A stretch of 64,000 nt of DNA from Halomonas rhizosphaerae (GTDB lineage Bacteria; Pseudomonadota; Gammaproteobacteria; Pseudomonadales; Halomonadaceae), in contig NZ_JASCQP010000023.1 in NCBI RefSeq assembly GCF_030010555.1, positions 124,001 through 188,000 on the forward strand, given 5' to 3'. Of this stretch, positions 9,384 to 16,362 are shown piece after piece; position 1 is the stretch's first letter; the number at the start of each line of letters is the position of its first letter. The translations under genes were made by a program, and so were the position numbers. The notes beneath the pieces were generated by a model that saw only the letters and a program-made list of their open reading frames with translations, was not told the DNA's origin and searched no databases.

Positions 9384-9400
9384 CTTAAGCGGGCGTTAAG
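9384..9400 (+). promoter_or_regulatory. PmrA/QseB-type box before the hemolysin-family operon
   Basis: The sequence CTTAAG-CGGGC-GTTAAG matches the half-site spacing known for PmrA/BasR-type regulators (CTTAAG or TTTAAK, 5-bp spacer). A GAGTAT element lies 12 bases after the second half-site and could act as a -10. The gene start at 9445 is 44 bases further on. The operon it precedes encodes a PmrA/QseB-like regulator at 13816, so autoregulation is likely. A nearly identical box occurs at 18156. Confidence 0.65.
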
Positions 9401-9444
9401 TTGCCGGGACCAGAGTATCGGGGAAACGTCATGGAGACGCCCCG

Positions 9445-10119
9445 ATGCGACGCCCCGCCCCCCTGCCCTCCCCCGCGCCGTGCCGGCAGCCGCCGCTGGG
9501 CCTGTGCCCGCCACCGCTGGCCTGGCGCGAGGCCCACCACTGGCGCGAGCGACGCCGCCTGGAACAGCTCGTGCGCCGCCGCTTCGCCGCCGAGCACGGT
9601 GCCCACATCGGCCACTTCCTGCCGCGCCTCTTCGGGCTCTGGCAGGCCGACACCCCCGTGGCGGCGGTGGGCATGCGCGCCGCCGCCAGAGGGCCACTGT
9701 TCCAGGAGCACTACCTGGACGACAGCGCCGAGACCTTCCTATCCCGCCGCCTCGGCCGGGCGACGTCCCGCGACGAGATCGCCGAGATCGGCAACCTGGC
9801 GAGCCAGCGGCCGGGCCTGCAGCGTCCGCTCTACCTCCACCTGGTGGAGCAGCTGGCGGCGGAGGGCATCGCCTGGCTGCTGTTCACCGCCACGCCCGAG
9901 GTCCATAACGGCATCCGACGGCTGGGGCTCGAGCTCCACCCGCTGATGCCCGCCGACCCGGCCCGCCTGGGGGCCGGCCAGGCCGAGTGGGGGCGCTACT
10001 ACGACCGCCACCCCTGGGTGATGGCCGGCGACCTGCGCCGGGCCCTTCGGGACCTCGTCGACCGCGGCCTGCTGCCGCTCGCAGACCCGGCGGAGGTGAC
10101 CGATGCCCGGCTCGCCTGA
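9445..10119 (+). CDS. Thermostable hemolysin family protein (GNAT/LuxI-like acyltransferase candidate)
   Basis: The 224-residue protein belongs to the family named after a Vibrio thermostable hemolysin. A key segment is SRDEIAEIGNLASQRPG near 110-126, followed by a helical stretch and AWLLFTATPEVHNGIRRLGL. The EIGN-L position is reminiscent of the E-I/V-S/G-R turn of LuxI-type acyl-homoserine-lactone synthases, and the family has been placed near acetyltransferases; that comparison is from memory. There is no signal peptide. It starts 44 bases after the regulatory box and overlaps the ligase gene by 17 bases. A toxin role is not supported by its context; acyl transfer is an inference. Confidence 0.75.
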   Translation: MRRPAPLPSPAPCRQPPLGLCPPPLAWREAHHWRERRRLEQLVRRRFAAEHGAHIGHFLPRLFGLWQADTPVAAVGMRAAARGPLFQEHYLDDSAETFLSRRLGRATSRDEIAEIGNLASQRPGLQRPLYLHLVEQLAAEGIAWLLFTATPEVHNGIRRLGLELHPLMPADPARLGAGQAEWGRYYDRHPWVMAGDLRRALRDLVDRGLLPLADPAEVTDARLA

Positions 10120-11563
10120 GGCCCTCCTCGAGCGGCTGGCCCGCCACGCCACCGATGGCCCCGAGCGACCGGCCCTGGACGACGGCCACCGCCGAGTCAC
10201 CTTCGCCGAGCTGCCAGCCGAGGTCGAGGCCCGACGGCAACGCCTGGCCGCCGCCGGAGCAGAGCGGGTGGCCCTGGCCCTGGACAACGGCATCGACTGG
10301 GCCCTGTGGGACCTGGCCCTGCTGCGGGACGGACGGGTCGCGGTGCCGGTGCCCGCCTTCTTCAGCGACGCCCAGCGCCGTCACCTGGTGGCGAGCGCCG
10401 GCCTGGACGCCTGGATCGGCCCCGGTGCCGAGGCGCTCGGCTTCTCCGCCACACCGGACCCGTCCATCGCCACCCGGCGGGTGGCCTCGCGTCCGGCCCT
10501 GCATGCCGGCACCACCCGCATCACCTTCACTTCCGGGACCAGCGGCACCCCCAAGGGCGTCTGCCTCGACGGCCTCGCCCCGCTGACGGTGGCCGAGAGC
10601 CTCGCCACGGTGGTCGAACCGCTCGGTATCGAACGTCACCTGGCGATGCTGCCGCTGGCGACCCTGCTCGAGAACATCGGCGGCCTCTACGTCCCGCTGT
10701 GGCTGGGCGCCACCGCCTGCCTGCCCGCGGTCGCCGAGCTGGGCTGGCAGGGGGCGAGCGGCTTCGACCCTCGCCGGGCCCTGGCGGCCCTCGAGGCCTT
10801 CCGCCCGCACAGCCTGATCCTGGTGCCCCAGCTGCTCCAGGCCCTGGTGGCGGCGAGCCCCGAGGCCCCGGAGAGCCTGCGCTTCGTCGCCGTGGGCGGC
10901 GCCCGGGTGGCGGCCACCCTGCTCGAGAGTGCACGGGACGTCGGCTGGCCGGTCTTCGAGGGCTACGGGCTCTCGGAGTGCGCCTCGGTGGTGTGCCTCA
11001 ACCGGCCCGGCGAGGCGGCCGGTGGCGTGGGCCGACCGCTGCCCCATGCCCGGGTCCGCCTGGCCGCCGACGGCGAGGTGCAGGTCCGGGGGGCCACCAT
11101 GCTCGGCTACCTGGGCGAACCGGCCGCCGGCGACTGGCACCCCAGCGGCGACCTGGGCCACTGGGCCGGCGAGGCCCTGGCACTCGACGGCCGCCGCCGG
11201 GAGGTCTTCATCACCGCCTATGGCCGCAACGTCGACCCCCAGTGGGTGGAGGGCGAGCTCTGCGCCCGGCCGGCCATCGCCCAGGCGCTGGCCTTCGGCG
11301 AGGCCCTGGCCGGGAACCGGGCGCTGATCGTCCCCGCCGCGCCCGACCTCGATGACGACCGACTGGCGGCGGCGGTTGCCGCCGCCAATGCCGGCCTTCC
11401 CGACTATGCCCGCGTGCAGGAGTGGCGACGCTGCGCGCCCTTCACGCCGGAGAACCATCAGCTGACGGCCAATGGCCGCCTGCGCCGCGACGCAATCCAT
11501 GGCCGCTACCGCGACTGGCTCCTCGCCGGCCGGCCCCATCCCGCCCAAGGAGTGACCCCATGA
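10103..11563 (+). CDS. AMP-dependent acyl-CoA synthetase/ligase-like protein
   Basis: The 486-residue protein has adenylation motifs: P-loop-like ITFTSGTSGTPKG near 136-148, EGYGLSE near 287-293, SGDLG near 350-354 and a C-terminal hinge region (DGRRREVFITAYGRNVDP). It is shorter than typical FadD, with a compact N-terminus. In the A10 motif the expected NGK is NGR (LTANGRLRRDAI near 456-467), so the usual catalytic lysine is replaced by arginine. Adenylate formation from a carboxylic acid is likely; the second half-reaction (thioester formation or transfer) may be altered. It overlaps genes on both sides, so tight coupling is expected. Confidence 0.82.
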   Translation: MPGSPEALLERLARHATDGPERPALDDGHRRVTFAELPAEVEARRQRLAAAGAERVALALDNGIDWALWDLALLRDGRVAVPVPAFFSDAQRRHLVASAGLDAWIGPGAEALGFSATPDPSIATRRVASRPALHAGTTRITFTSGTSGTPKGVCLDGLAPLTVAESLATVVEPLGIERHLAMLPLATLLENIGGLYVPLWLGATACLPAVAELGWQGASGFDPRRALAALEAFRPHSLILVPQLLQALVAASPEAPESLRFVAVGGARVAATLLESARDVGWPVFEGYGLSECASVVCLNRPGEAAGGVGRPLPHARVRLAADGEVQVRGATMLGYLGEPAAGDWHPSGDLGHWAGEALALDGRRREVFITAYGRNVDPQWVEGELCARPAIAQALAFGEALAGNRALIVPAAPDLDDDRLAAAVAAANAGLPDYARVQEWRRCAPFTPENHQLTANGRLRRDAIHGRYRDWLLAGRPHPAQGVTP

Positions 11564-12252
11564 CCCCCTACCAGCACCTCCAGGCCGCCACCCGCGCCGA
11601 GCGCGACTGGCTGCTTTCCACACCGCTGCTGACCCGCGCCCTGGCCGGCGAGGTGAGCCGCAGCGAGTACCTGGCCTTCCTCGGCCAGGCCTATCACCAC
11701 GTGCGCTTCACGGTGCCGCTGATGATGGCCTGCGGCGCCCGCCTGCCGGACCGGCTGGGCTGGCTGCGCGACGCCCTGGTGGAGTACATCGAGGAGGAGC
11801 ATGGCCACGAGCAGTGGATCCTCGACGACATTCGCGCCGCCGGCGGCGACCCCGAAGCGGCCGCCGCGCGGCCGGCGGACCCTGCCACCCGGCTGATGGT
11901 GGCGGCGGTGCGCGACGAGATCACCCACGGCAACCCGGTGGCCTTCTTCGGCATGGTCCAGGTGCTCGAAGGCACCAGCACGGCACTGGCCACCCAGGCC
12001 GCAGAACGCCTGCAGGCGAGCCTCGGCCTGCCCGACGACGCGGTGCGCTATCTGACCTCCCACGGCAGCCTGGACATCGGCCACCTGGCCTTCTTCGAGG
12101 GGCTGGTGAATCGCCTCGAGGCCGACGACCTGGCGGCGGTGATCGACACCGCGAAGACGGTCTATCGCCTCTACGGCGCCATGTTCCGCGGCGTCGAGGC
12201 CCGCTGTGCCGGTGGCAGCGCCACCCGGGAGCTCTCCGATGCGCTGGCCTGA
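11560..12252 (+). CDS. Heme-oxygenase-like / TenA-like putative non-heme diiron oxidase
   Basis: The 230-residue, mostly helical protein starts at an ATGA overlap with the ligase stop, with AAGGAG 7 bases before. Possible metal ligands are E80 and H83 (ExxH in EEEHGHEQ), E137 (QVLEGTS) and H168-x3-D172-x2-H175 (SHGSLDIGHLAFFEG). This ligand spacing matches what is known for heme-oxygenase-like diiron oxidases such as UndA and the central domain of SznF. Cofactor-independent members such as PqqC and thiaminase TenA share the fold but not this pattern. Its position between an acyl-activating enzyme and a dehydrogenase suggests an acyl-derived substrate. Confidence 0.72.
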   Translation: MTPYQHLQAATRAERDWLLSTPLLTRALAGEVSRSEYLAFLGQAYHHVRFTVPLMMACGARLPDRLGWLRDALVEYIEEEHGHEQWILDDIRAAGGDPEAAAARPADPATRLMVAAVRDEITHGNPVAFFGMVQVLEGTSTALATQAAERLQASLGLPDDAVRYLTSHGSLDIGHLAFFEGLVNRLEADDLAAVIDTAKTVYRLYGAMFRGVEARCAGGSATRELSDALA

Positions 12253-13096
12253 CGGTTGGTCTCGCAGCCCAGCCCTGCCGGAGGGGGGCTGGCCCGCCCA
12301 GCGGATCCTGCTCACCGGCGCCAGCGGCGGCATCGGCCAGGCCCTGGTGGACGAGTTCGCCGCCGCGGGCGCGACGCTGCTGGTCACGGGACGCCGAGGC
12401 GAGGCCCTCGAGGCCCTCGTCGCCCGCCACCCGGGCCAAGTGACGGCCCTGGCCGCCGACCTGACCCGCCCCGGGGACCGAGCCGCACTGGTCGGGGCCG
12501 CCGCCACGGCAGGCTGCACCATGCTGGTCAATGCCGCCGGGGTGAACCGAGTAGGGCTGTTCGAGTCCTGCAGCGACGAGGAGCTCGAGGGCCTGGTCAC
12601 CCTCAACCTCACCGCCACCCTGCAGCTGACCCGGGCGCTGATGCCGATGCTGCTGGCGGCGCGGCATGGCTGGTTGGTCAACCTGGGCTCGACCTTCGGC
12701 ACCATCGGCTACCCCGGGCAGGTCGGCTACTGCGCCACCAAGTTCGCCCTGCGCGGCTTCAGCCAGGCCCTGCGCCGGGAGCTCGCCGATACCCGCGTGC
12801 GGGTGCTGCACGTCGCCCCCCGGGCCACCCGCACCGCCATGAATGCCCCTGAGGTGGAGGCGATGAACCAGGCACTCGGCAACACCATGGACACCCCCGC
12901 CCGGGTGGCCTGCACGGTGCGCCGCGCCATCGAGCGTGGCCGCGAGGAGACCCAGTTGGGCCGACCCGAGCGGCTCTTCACGCGGCTCAACAGCCTGCTG
13001 CCGAGCCTCGTCGATCGGGCCCTGGCGCGCCAGCTGCCGGTCATCCGCTGCTTCGTCGCCACGCCCGGCGAAGCCGCTCACCGCGACACGCCCTGA
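12239..13096 (+). CDS. Short-chain dehydrogenase/reductase (SDR)
   Basis: The 285-residue protein has a Rossmann nucleotide-binding motif TGASGGIGQ near 23-31, an NAAG motif (VNAAGVN near 99-105), a catalytic serine in LGSTFG near 145 and the YxxxK pair in YCATKFALRG near 163-167. It is an NAD(P)-dependent oxidoreductase of the classical or DltE-like subgroup. The start at 12239 has GGGAG 7 bases upstream and overlaps the diiron-protein gene by 14 bases. In this operon it may reduce or oxidise an aldehyde, ketone or alcohol made by the previous enzymes; the substrate is unknown. Confidence 0.88.
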   Translation: MRWPDGWSRSPALPEGGWPAQRILLTGASGGIGQALVDEFAAAGATLLVTGRRGEALEALVARHPGQVTALAADLTRPGDRAALVGAAATAGCTMLVNAAGVNRVGLFESCSDEELEGLVTLNLTATLQLTRALMPMLLAARHGWLVNLGSTFGTIGYPGQVGYCATKFALRGFSQALRRELADTRVRVLHVAPRATRTAMNAPEVEAMNQALGNTMDTPARVACTVRRAIERGREETQLGRPERLFTRLNSLLPSLVDRALARQLPVIRCFVATPGEAAHRDTP

Positions 13097-13122
13097 CGCG
13101 TCCCGACAGGAGGACTTCCGCC

Positions 13123-13803
13123 ATGACACGACACGACAGCAAGACACCGACCGTGAGAGGTCACCTGGCCGTGACCCTGCTGGCCACCGCCCTGGCCTGC
13201 CTGCCGGCCACCGGGCTGATGGCCATGGAGGCCGAGATCGCCGAGCCGCTCGCCCGGCTGCAGCAGCGCTGGGCCGAGATCCGCTACGAACTGCCCGAGA
13301 CACAGCAGGCGGACGCCTATGCCGCCCTGGCTGCCGAGGCCAACCGCCTGCTCGAGGCCCACCCCGATGCGGCCGAGCTGCACGTCTGGGCCGGCATCGT
13401 GCACTCCACCCAGGCCGGCGCCAGCGGCGGCCTGGGTGCCCTGAAGCTGGTCAAGCAGGCCCGCGCGGAGCTGGAGACCGCCCTGGCGCTCGATCCCCTG
13501 GCACTGGACGGCTCGGCCTACACCAGCCTCGGCGCCCTCTACTACCAGGTCCCCGGCTGGCCGATGGCCTTCGGCAACGACGACAAGGCGGAGTGGCACC
13601 TCAAGCGGTCCCTCTCGATCAACCCCGACGGACTCGACAGCCTCTACTTCTGGGGCGACTATCTGCACCAGCAGGGCCGCGACGGCGAGGCGCGCCAGGC
13701 CCTGGAGAAGGCGCTGCAGGCACCGCCCCGTCCCGGCCGCGAACTCGCCGATGCCGGCCGCCGCCAGGAAGTGCGTCGCCTGCTGGCCCAACTGAAGGAG
13801 TGA
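13123..13803 (+). CDS. Periplasmic TPR-repeat protein
   Basis: The 226-residue protein has an N-terminal hydrophobic segment (LAVTLLATALACLPATGLMA) that looks like a signal peptide. It then has tetratricopeptide-like helices, for example LVKQARAELETALALDPLAL, GSAYTSLGALYYQ and DDKAEWHLKRSLSINPDGLD. AGGAGG precedes the ATG at 13123. It sits between the biosynthetic genes and the response regulator gene, with gaps of 26 and 12 bases. TPR proteins mediate protein contacts; a role as an envelope sensor partner or assembly factor is an inference. It resembles TatT-like TPR proteins in length and motif layout. Confidence 0.78.
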   Translation: MTRHDSKTPTVRGHLAVTLLATALACLPATGLMAMEAEIAEPLARLQQRWAEIRYELPETQQADAYAALAAEANRLLEAHPDAAELHVWAGIVHSTQAGASGGLGALKLVKQARAELETALALDPLALDGSAYTSLGALYYQVPGWPMAFGNDDKAEWHLKRSLSINPDGLDSLYFWGDYLHQQGRDGEARQALEKALQAPPRPGRELADAGRRQEVRRLLAQLKE

Positions 13804-13815
13804 CCCGCCCCCCCC

Positions 13816-14496
13816 ATGCGCATCCTGCTGGTAGAGGACGACCCCAGCCTGGCGGCGGGCATCCGCCTGGCCCTCAAGCCGGAGCACTACACCGTGGACC
13901 TGCTGGCCGATGGCCGGCAGGCCCTGGCCGCCCTCAAGGGCAACGAGCCCTTCGATGCGGTGATCCTCGACCTCGGCCTCCCCGGGCTCGACGGCATGCG
14001 GGTGCTGGAGGCGACGCGTCGGCGCGGCAACCGCGTGCCGGTGCTGGTGCTGACCGCCAGGGACGGCATCGACGACCGCATCGCGGGCCTGGATGCCGGT
14101 GCCGACGACTACCTGGTCAAGCCCTTCCAGGTCGCGGAGCTGAAGGCCCGGCTGAGAGCCCTGCTGCGCCGCAGCCAGGGGCAGGCCAGCAGCGTGCTGG
14201 AGGCCCGCGGCATCCGCCTCGATCCCGCCACCCATAGCGTCAGCTACCGCGGCGAGCCGGTGTCGCTCTCGCGGCGCGAGTTCTCCCTGCTCCAGGAGTT
14301 CCTTGCCCACCCGGGCCGGGTGTTCACCCGCGACACCCTGACCCGGCTGGTCTACGGCTGGGACGAGGAGGTGGAGAGCAATGCCATCGAGGTGCACGTG
14401 CACCACCTGCGGCGCAAGTTCTTTCCCGAGCTGATCCGCACCCTGCGCGGCATCGGCTACGTGCTGGACAGCCCCGTGCCGGACAGGACGGGCTGA
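13816..14496 (+). CDS. OmpR-family response regulator (PmrA/QseB-like)
   Basis: The 226-residue protein has a receiver domain with acidic pocket ED at 7-9 and the phosphoacceptor D52 (ILDLGLPG), conserved T (VLTARD) and K (DDYLVKPF), then an OmpR-type winged helix near 125-220 (LSRREFSLLQEFLAHPG, NAIEVHVHHLRRKF, IRTLRGIGYVL). The DLGLPGLDG and GADDYLVKPF segments resemble the PmrA/QseB/TctD subgroup. It overlaps the kinase gene by one base (TGATG). CTTAAG-N5-TTAAG boxes at 9384 and 18156 are its likely targets. Confidence 0.93.
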   Translation: MRILLVEDDPSLAAGIRLALKPEHYTVDLLADGRQALAALKGNEPFDAVILDLGLPGLDGMRVLEATRRRGNRVPVLVLTARDGIDDRIAGLDAGADDYLVKPFQVAELKARLRALLRRSQGQASSVLEARGIRLDPATHSVSYRGEPVSLSRREFSLLQEFLAHPGRVFTRDTLTRLVYGWDEEVESNAIEVHVHHLRRKFFPELIRTLRGIGYVLDSPVPDRTG

Positions 14497-15881
14497 TGTC
14501 GATCCGTCGACGCACCCTCGGCGTGGTGCTGCTGGTCTTCGGCCTCAGCATGCTGGTGATCGGCCTGACCAGCTACCGCGATGCCGCCCACGAGGTGGAG
14601 GAGCTGTTCGATGCCAACCTGGCCCAGAACGCCCGGCTGCTGGAGGGGCTGATGCGCGCCCCGCTGGCCGCCGAGCAGCGCGAGGCCCTGCTGGCCAGCC
14701 TGGACAGCGCCCTGCAACGCGCCGAGCAGGCCGACCAGCGCATCGCCGGCCACCGCTACGAGAGCAAGCTCGCCTTCCAGCTGTGGGAAGACGACCGCCT
14801 GCTGCTGCGCTCGGCCAGTGCGCCGCAGCAGCCGCTCACGGCGCTCGCCGAGGGCTACCAGGACACCCGCCTGGAGGACCATGACTGGCGGGTCTATGCG
14901 CTGAGCACACCCGAGGAGGAGCGTCGCGTGATGGTGGGCGAGCGCGAGGACGTGCGCGGCGAGCTGGTGACCCTGATCGCCCTGCGCACCCTGATGCCGG
15001 ACCTGCTGGGACTCCCCGTGCTGGCCCTGCTGCTGTGGTGGGCAATCGGCTGGGGGCTGCGGCCGCTGTCGCGGATGGCCGAGCAGATCCGCCACCGCGA
15101 TCCCCACACCCTGCAGCCCTTGATCCTCCACCGGCTGCCGCGGGAGCTGGAGACCATTGCCGGCGCCCTGAACCGCCTGCTCGAGCGCATCCGCGCGCTG
15201 CGGGTGCGCGAGAAGCGCTTCATCGCCGACGCCGCCCACGAGCTGCGCACGCCGCTGGCGGTGCTCGATCTGCACGCCCAGAACGCCCTGGCCGCCGAGG
15301 ACCCGGCGGACCGCCGCGAAGCGCTGGACAAGCTGCTCGACGGCGTGGCCCGGAGCACTCGCCTGGTCACCCAGCTGCTCGCCCTGGCCCGCCTGGACCC
15401 GGAGGGGGAGTCGCCGCTGTCCGGCCAGCCCGCCGACCTGCTGCTCGAGGTGCGCGAGGCGCTGGCCAAGCTCTCGCCATTGGCCGCGGAACGCGGCATC
15501 GAGCTGCAGCTGGAGGCCGACGAGGCCGCCGACTGGGCGCTCGCGGTCGAGCCCGGCGCGATCGACACCCTGATCCAGAACCTGGCCGGCAATGCGCTGC
15601 AGCACTCCCCCGAGGGAGGCACCGTCACGGTCGGGCTGGTGGCCGGCAAGGACACCCTGACCCTGGTGATCGACGACCAGGGCCCCGGCATCCCGGCTGA
15701 GCAACGCCCCCAGGTCATTGAACGCTTCCACCGTGCCGGTCCGGGCGCCGGCGCCGGCCTGGGGCTCTCCATCGTCGACCGGCTGCTGCAGCGCCACGGC
15801 GGCCACCTGCGGCTCGACGACGCCCCGGGCGGCGGGCTCAGGGTGTCCGTCCTGCTGCCGCGCACGCAGCAGGTGGCCTGA
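14496..15881 (+). CDS. Two-component sensor histidine kinase (QseC/PmrB-like)
   Basis: The 461-residue inner-membrane kinase has a membrane segment near 8-30, a periplasmic sensing domain, a second segment near 165-185, a linker, then HisKA with H248 (ADAAHELRTPLAVLD) and an ATPase domain with N-box (QNLAGNALQHSPEGG), DDQGPGIP and the glycine-rich GAGAGLGLSIVDRLL. It phosphorylates the regulator encoded just upstream. The signal is unknown. There is no cysteine pair or heme motif in the periplasmic part. Confidence 0.92.
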   Translation: MSIRRRTLGVVLLVFGLSMLVIGLTSYRDAAHEVEELFDANLAQNARLLEGLMRAPLAAEQREALLASLDSALQRAEQADQRIAGHRYESKLAFQLWEDDRLLLRSASAPQQPLTALAEGYQDTRLEDHDWRVYALSTPEEERRVMVGEREDVRGELVTLIALRTLMPDLLGLPVLALLLWWAIGWGLRPLSRMAEQIRHRDPHTLQPLILHRLPRELETIAGALNRLLERIRALRVREKRFIADAAHELRTPLAVLDLHAQNALAAEDPADRREALDKLLDGVARSTRLVTQLLALARLDPEGESPLSGQPADLLLEVREALAKLSPLAAERGIELQLEADEAADWALAVEPGAIDTLIQNLAGNALQHSPEGGTVTVGLVAGKDTLTLVIDDQGPGIPAEQRPQVIERFHRAGPGAGAGLGLSIVDRLLQRHGGHLRLDDAPGGGLRVSVLLPRTQQVA

Positions 15882-15971
15882 CCGCCTCCCCGCCAGCCGG
15901 CGTCGGGCCTGCCGGACAAGCAGGACCGGGGCCCCGCAGCCGCTGCCACCCACCCGCCCGGGGTTTGGCCC

Positions 15972-16169
15972 TCACTCCCGTCCCGTCGCGTCCCGGCTGG
16001 CCAGGTCGGGGCGCGTCTCGTACTCCACGCCATGGTCGCGCAGGTAGTCGCGGATCAGCTGTCGCACCACCTGGGAAGGGGTCAGGTCCTGGGCCGCACA
16101 CAGCTGCTCGAAGGCCCGCTTCTTGTGCGGGTCGATCAGCAGGGTCAGGCGTGCCGTCTTCTTTTCCAT
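15972..16169 (-). CDS. Ribbon-helix-helix (CopG/Arc-type) DNA-binding protein
   Basis: The 65-residue protein has the RHH layout: a beta strand (TARLTLLIDP), helix A (HKKRAFEQLCAAQ), turn and helix B (TPSQVVRQLIRDYLRDHG). Proteins like this bind DNA as dimers and often repress their own gene. GGAG lies 7 bases before the ATG. It is divergent from the SulP transporter gene, and the shared intergenic region contains two inverted repeats, so both genes may be its targets. No toxin partner is adjacent, so a toxin-antitoxin role is not supported. Confidence 0.75.
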   Translation of the reverse strand: MEKKTARLTLLIDPHKKRAFEQLCAAQDLTPSQVVRQLIRDYLRDHGVEYETRPDLASRDATGRE

Positions 16170-16191
16170 CGCGATTCTCCGGAAGCATTAT

Positions 16192-16206
16192 CATTAAATG
16201 TTAATG
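16192..16206. promoter_or_regulatory. Inverted repeat near RHH gene start (candidate operator 1)
   Basis: CATTAA-ATG-TTAATG is a perfect 15-base inverted repeat 23 bases upstream of the RHH start codon. It contains ATGTTAATG, which recurs 63 bases away inside the second inverted repeat at 16258. The spacing is about six helical turns. RHH regulators typically bind such short palindromes. Confidence 0.55.
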
Positions 16207-16257
16207 CGCGCTGCCGGGCGGGGCAATGCCGGGAACACGTTTGTCGATAATACTAAC

Positions 16258-16271
16258 GACATGTTAATGTC
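16258..16271. promoter_or_regulatory. Inverted repeat upstream of sulP (candidate operator 2)
   Basis: GACAT-GTTA-ATGTC is a perfect 14-base inverted repeat next to a TATAAT-like stretch (GATAATACT at about 16245-16253). It shares ATGTTAATG with the repeat at 16192. It lies about 90 bases upstream of the transporter start. Confidence 0.5.
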
Positions 16272-16362
16272 ATTCACATAAGCAACCGGGTCACCGCCCA
16301 GGGTGGATGCGGCCACTGGCTCATCCAGGGGCGGGTGATCCCGCAACGAGGAGACCCCGCGC

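Noticed and set aside
9445..10119. Toxin/hemolysin role suggested by the family name
   Set aside because: The protein has no signal or pore-like features, and its operon encodes an acyl ligase, an oxidase and a dehydrogenase; the name is historical.
15972..16169. Toxin-antitoxin antitoxin
   Set aside because: No small toxin gene overlaps or adjoins it; the neighbour is a transporter.
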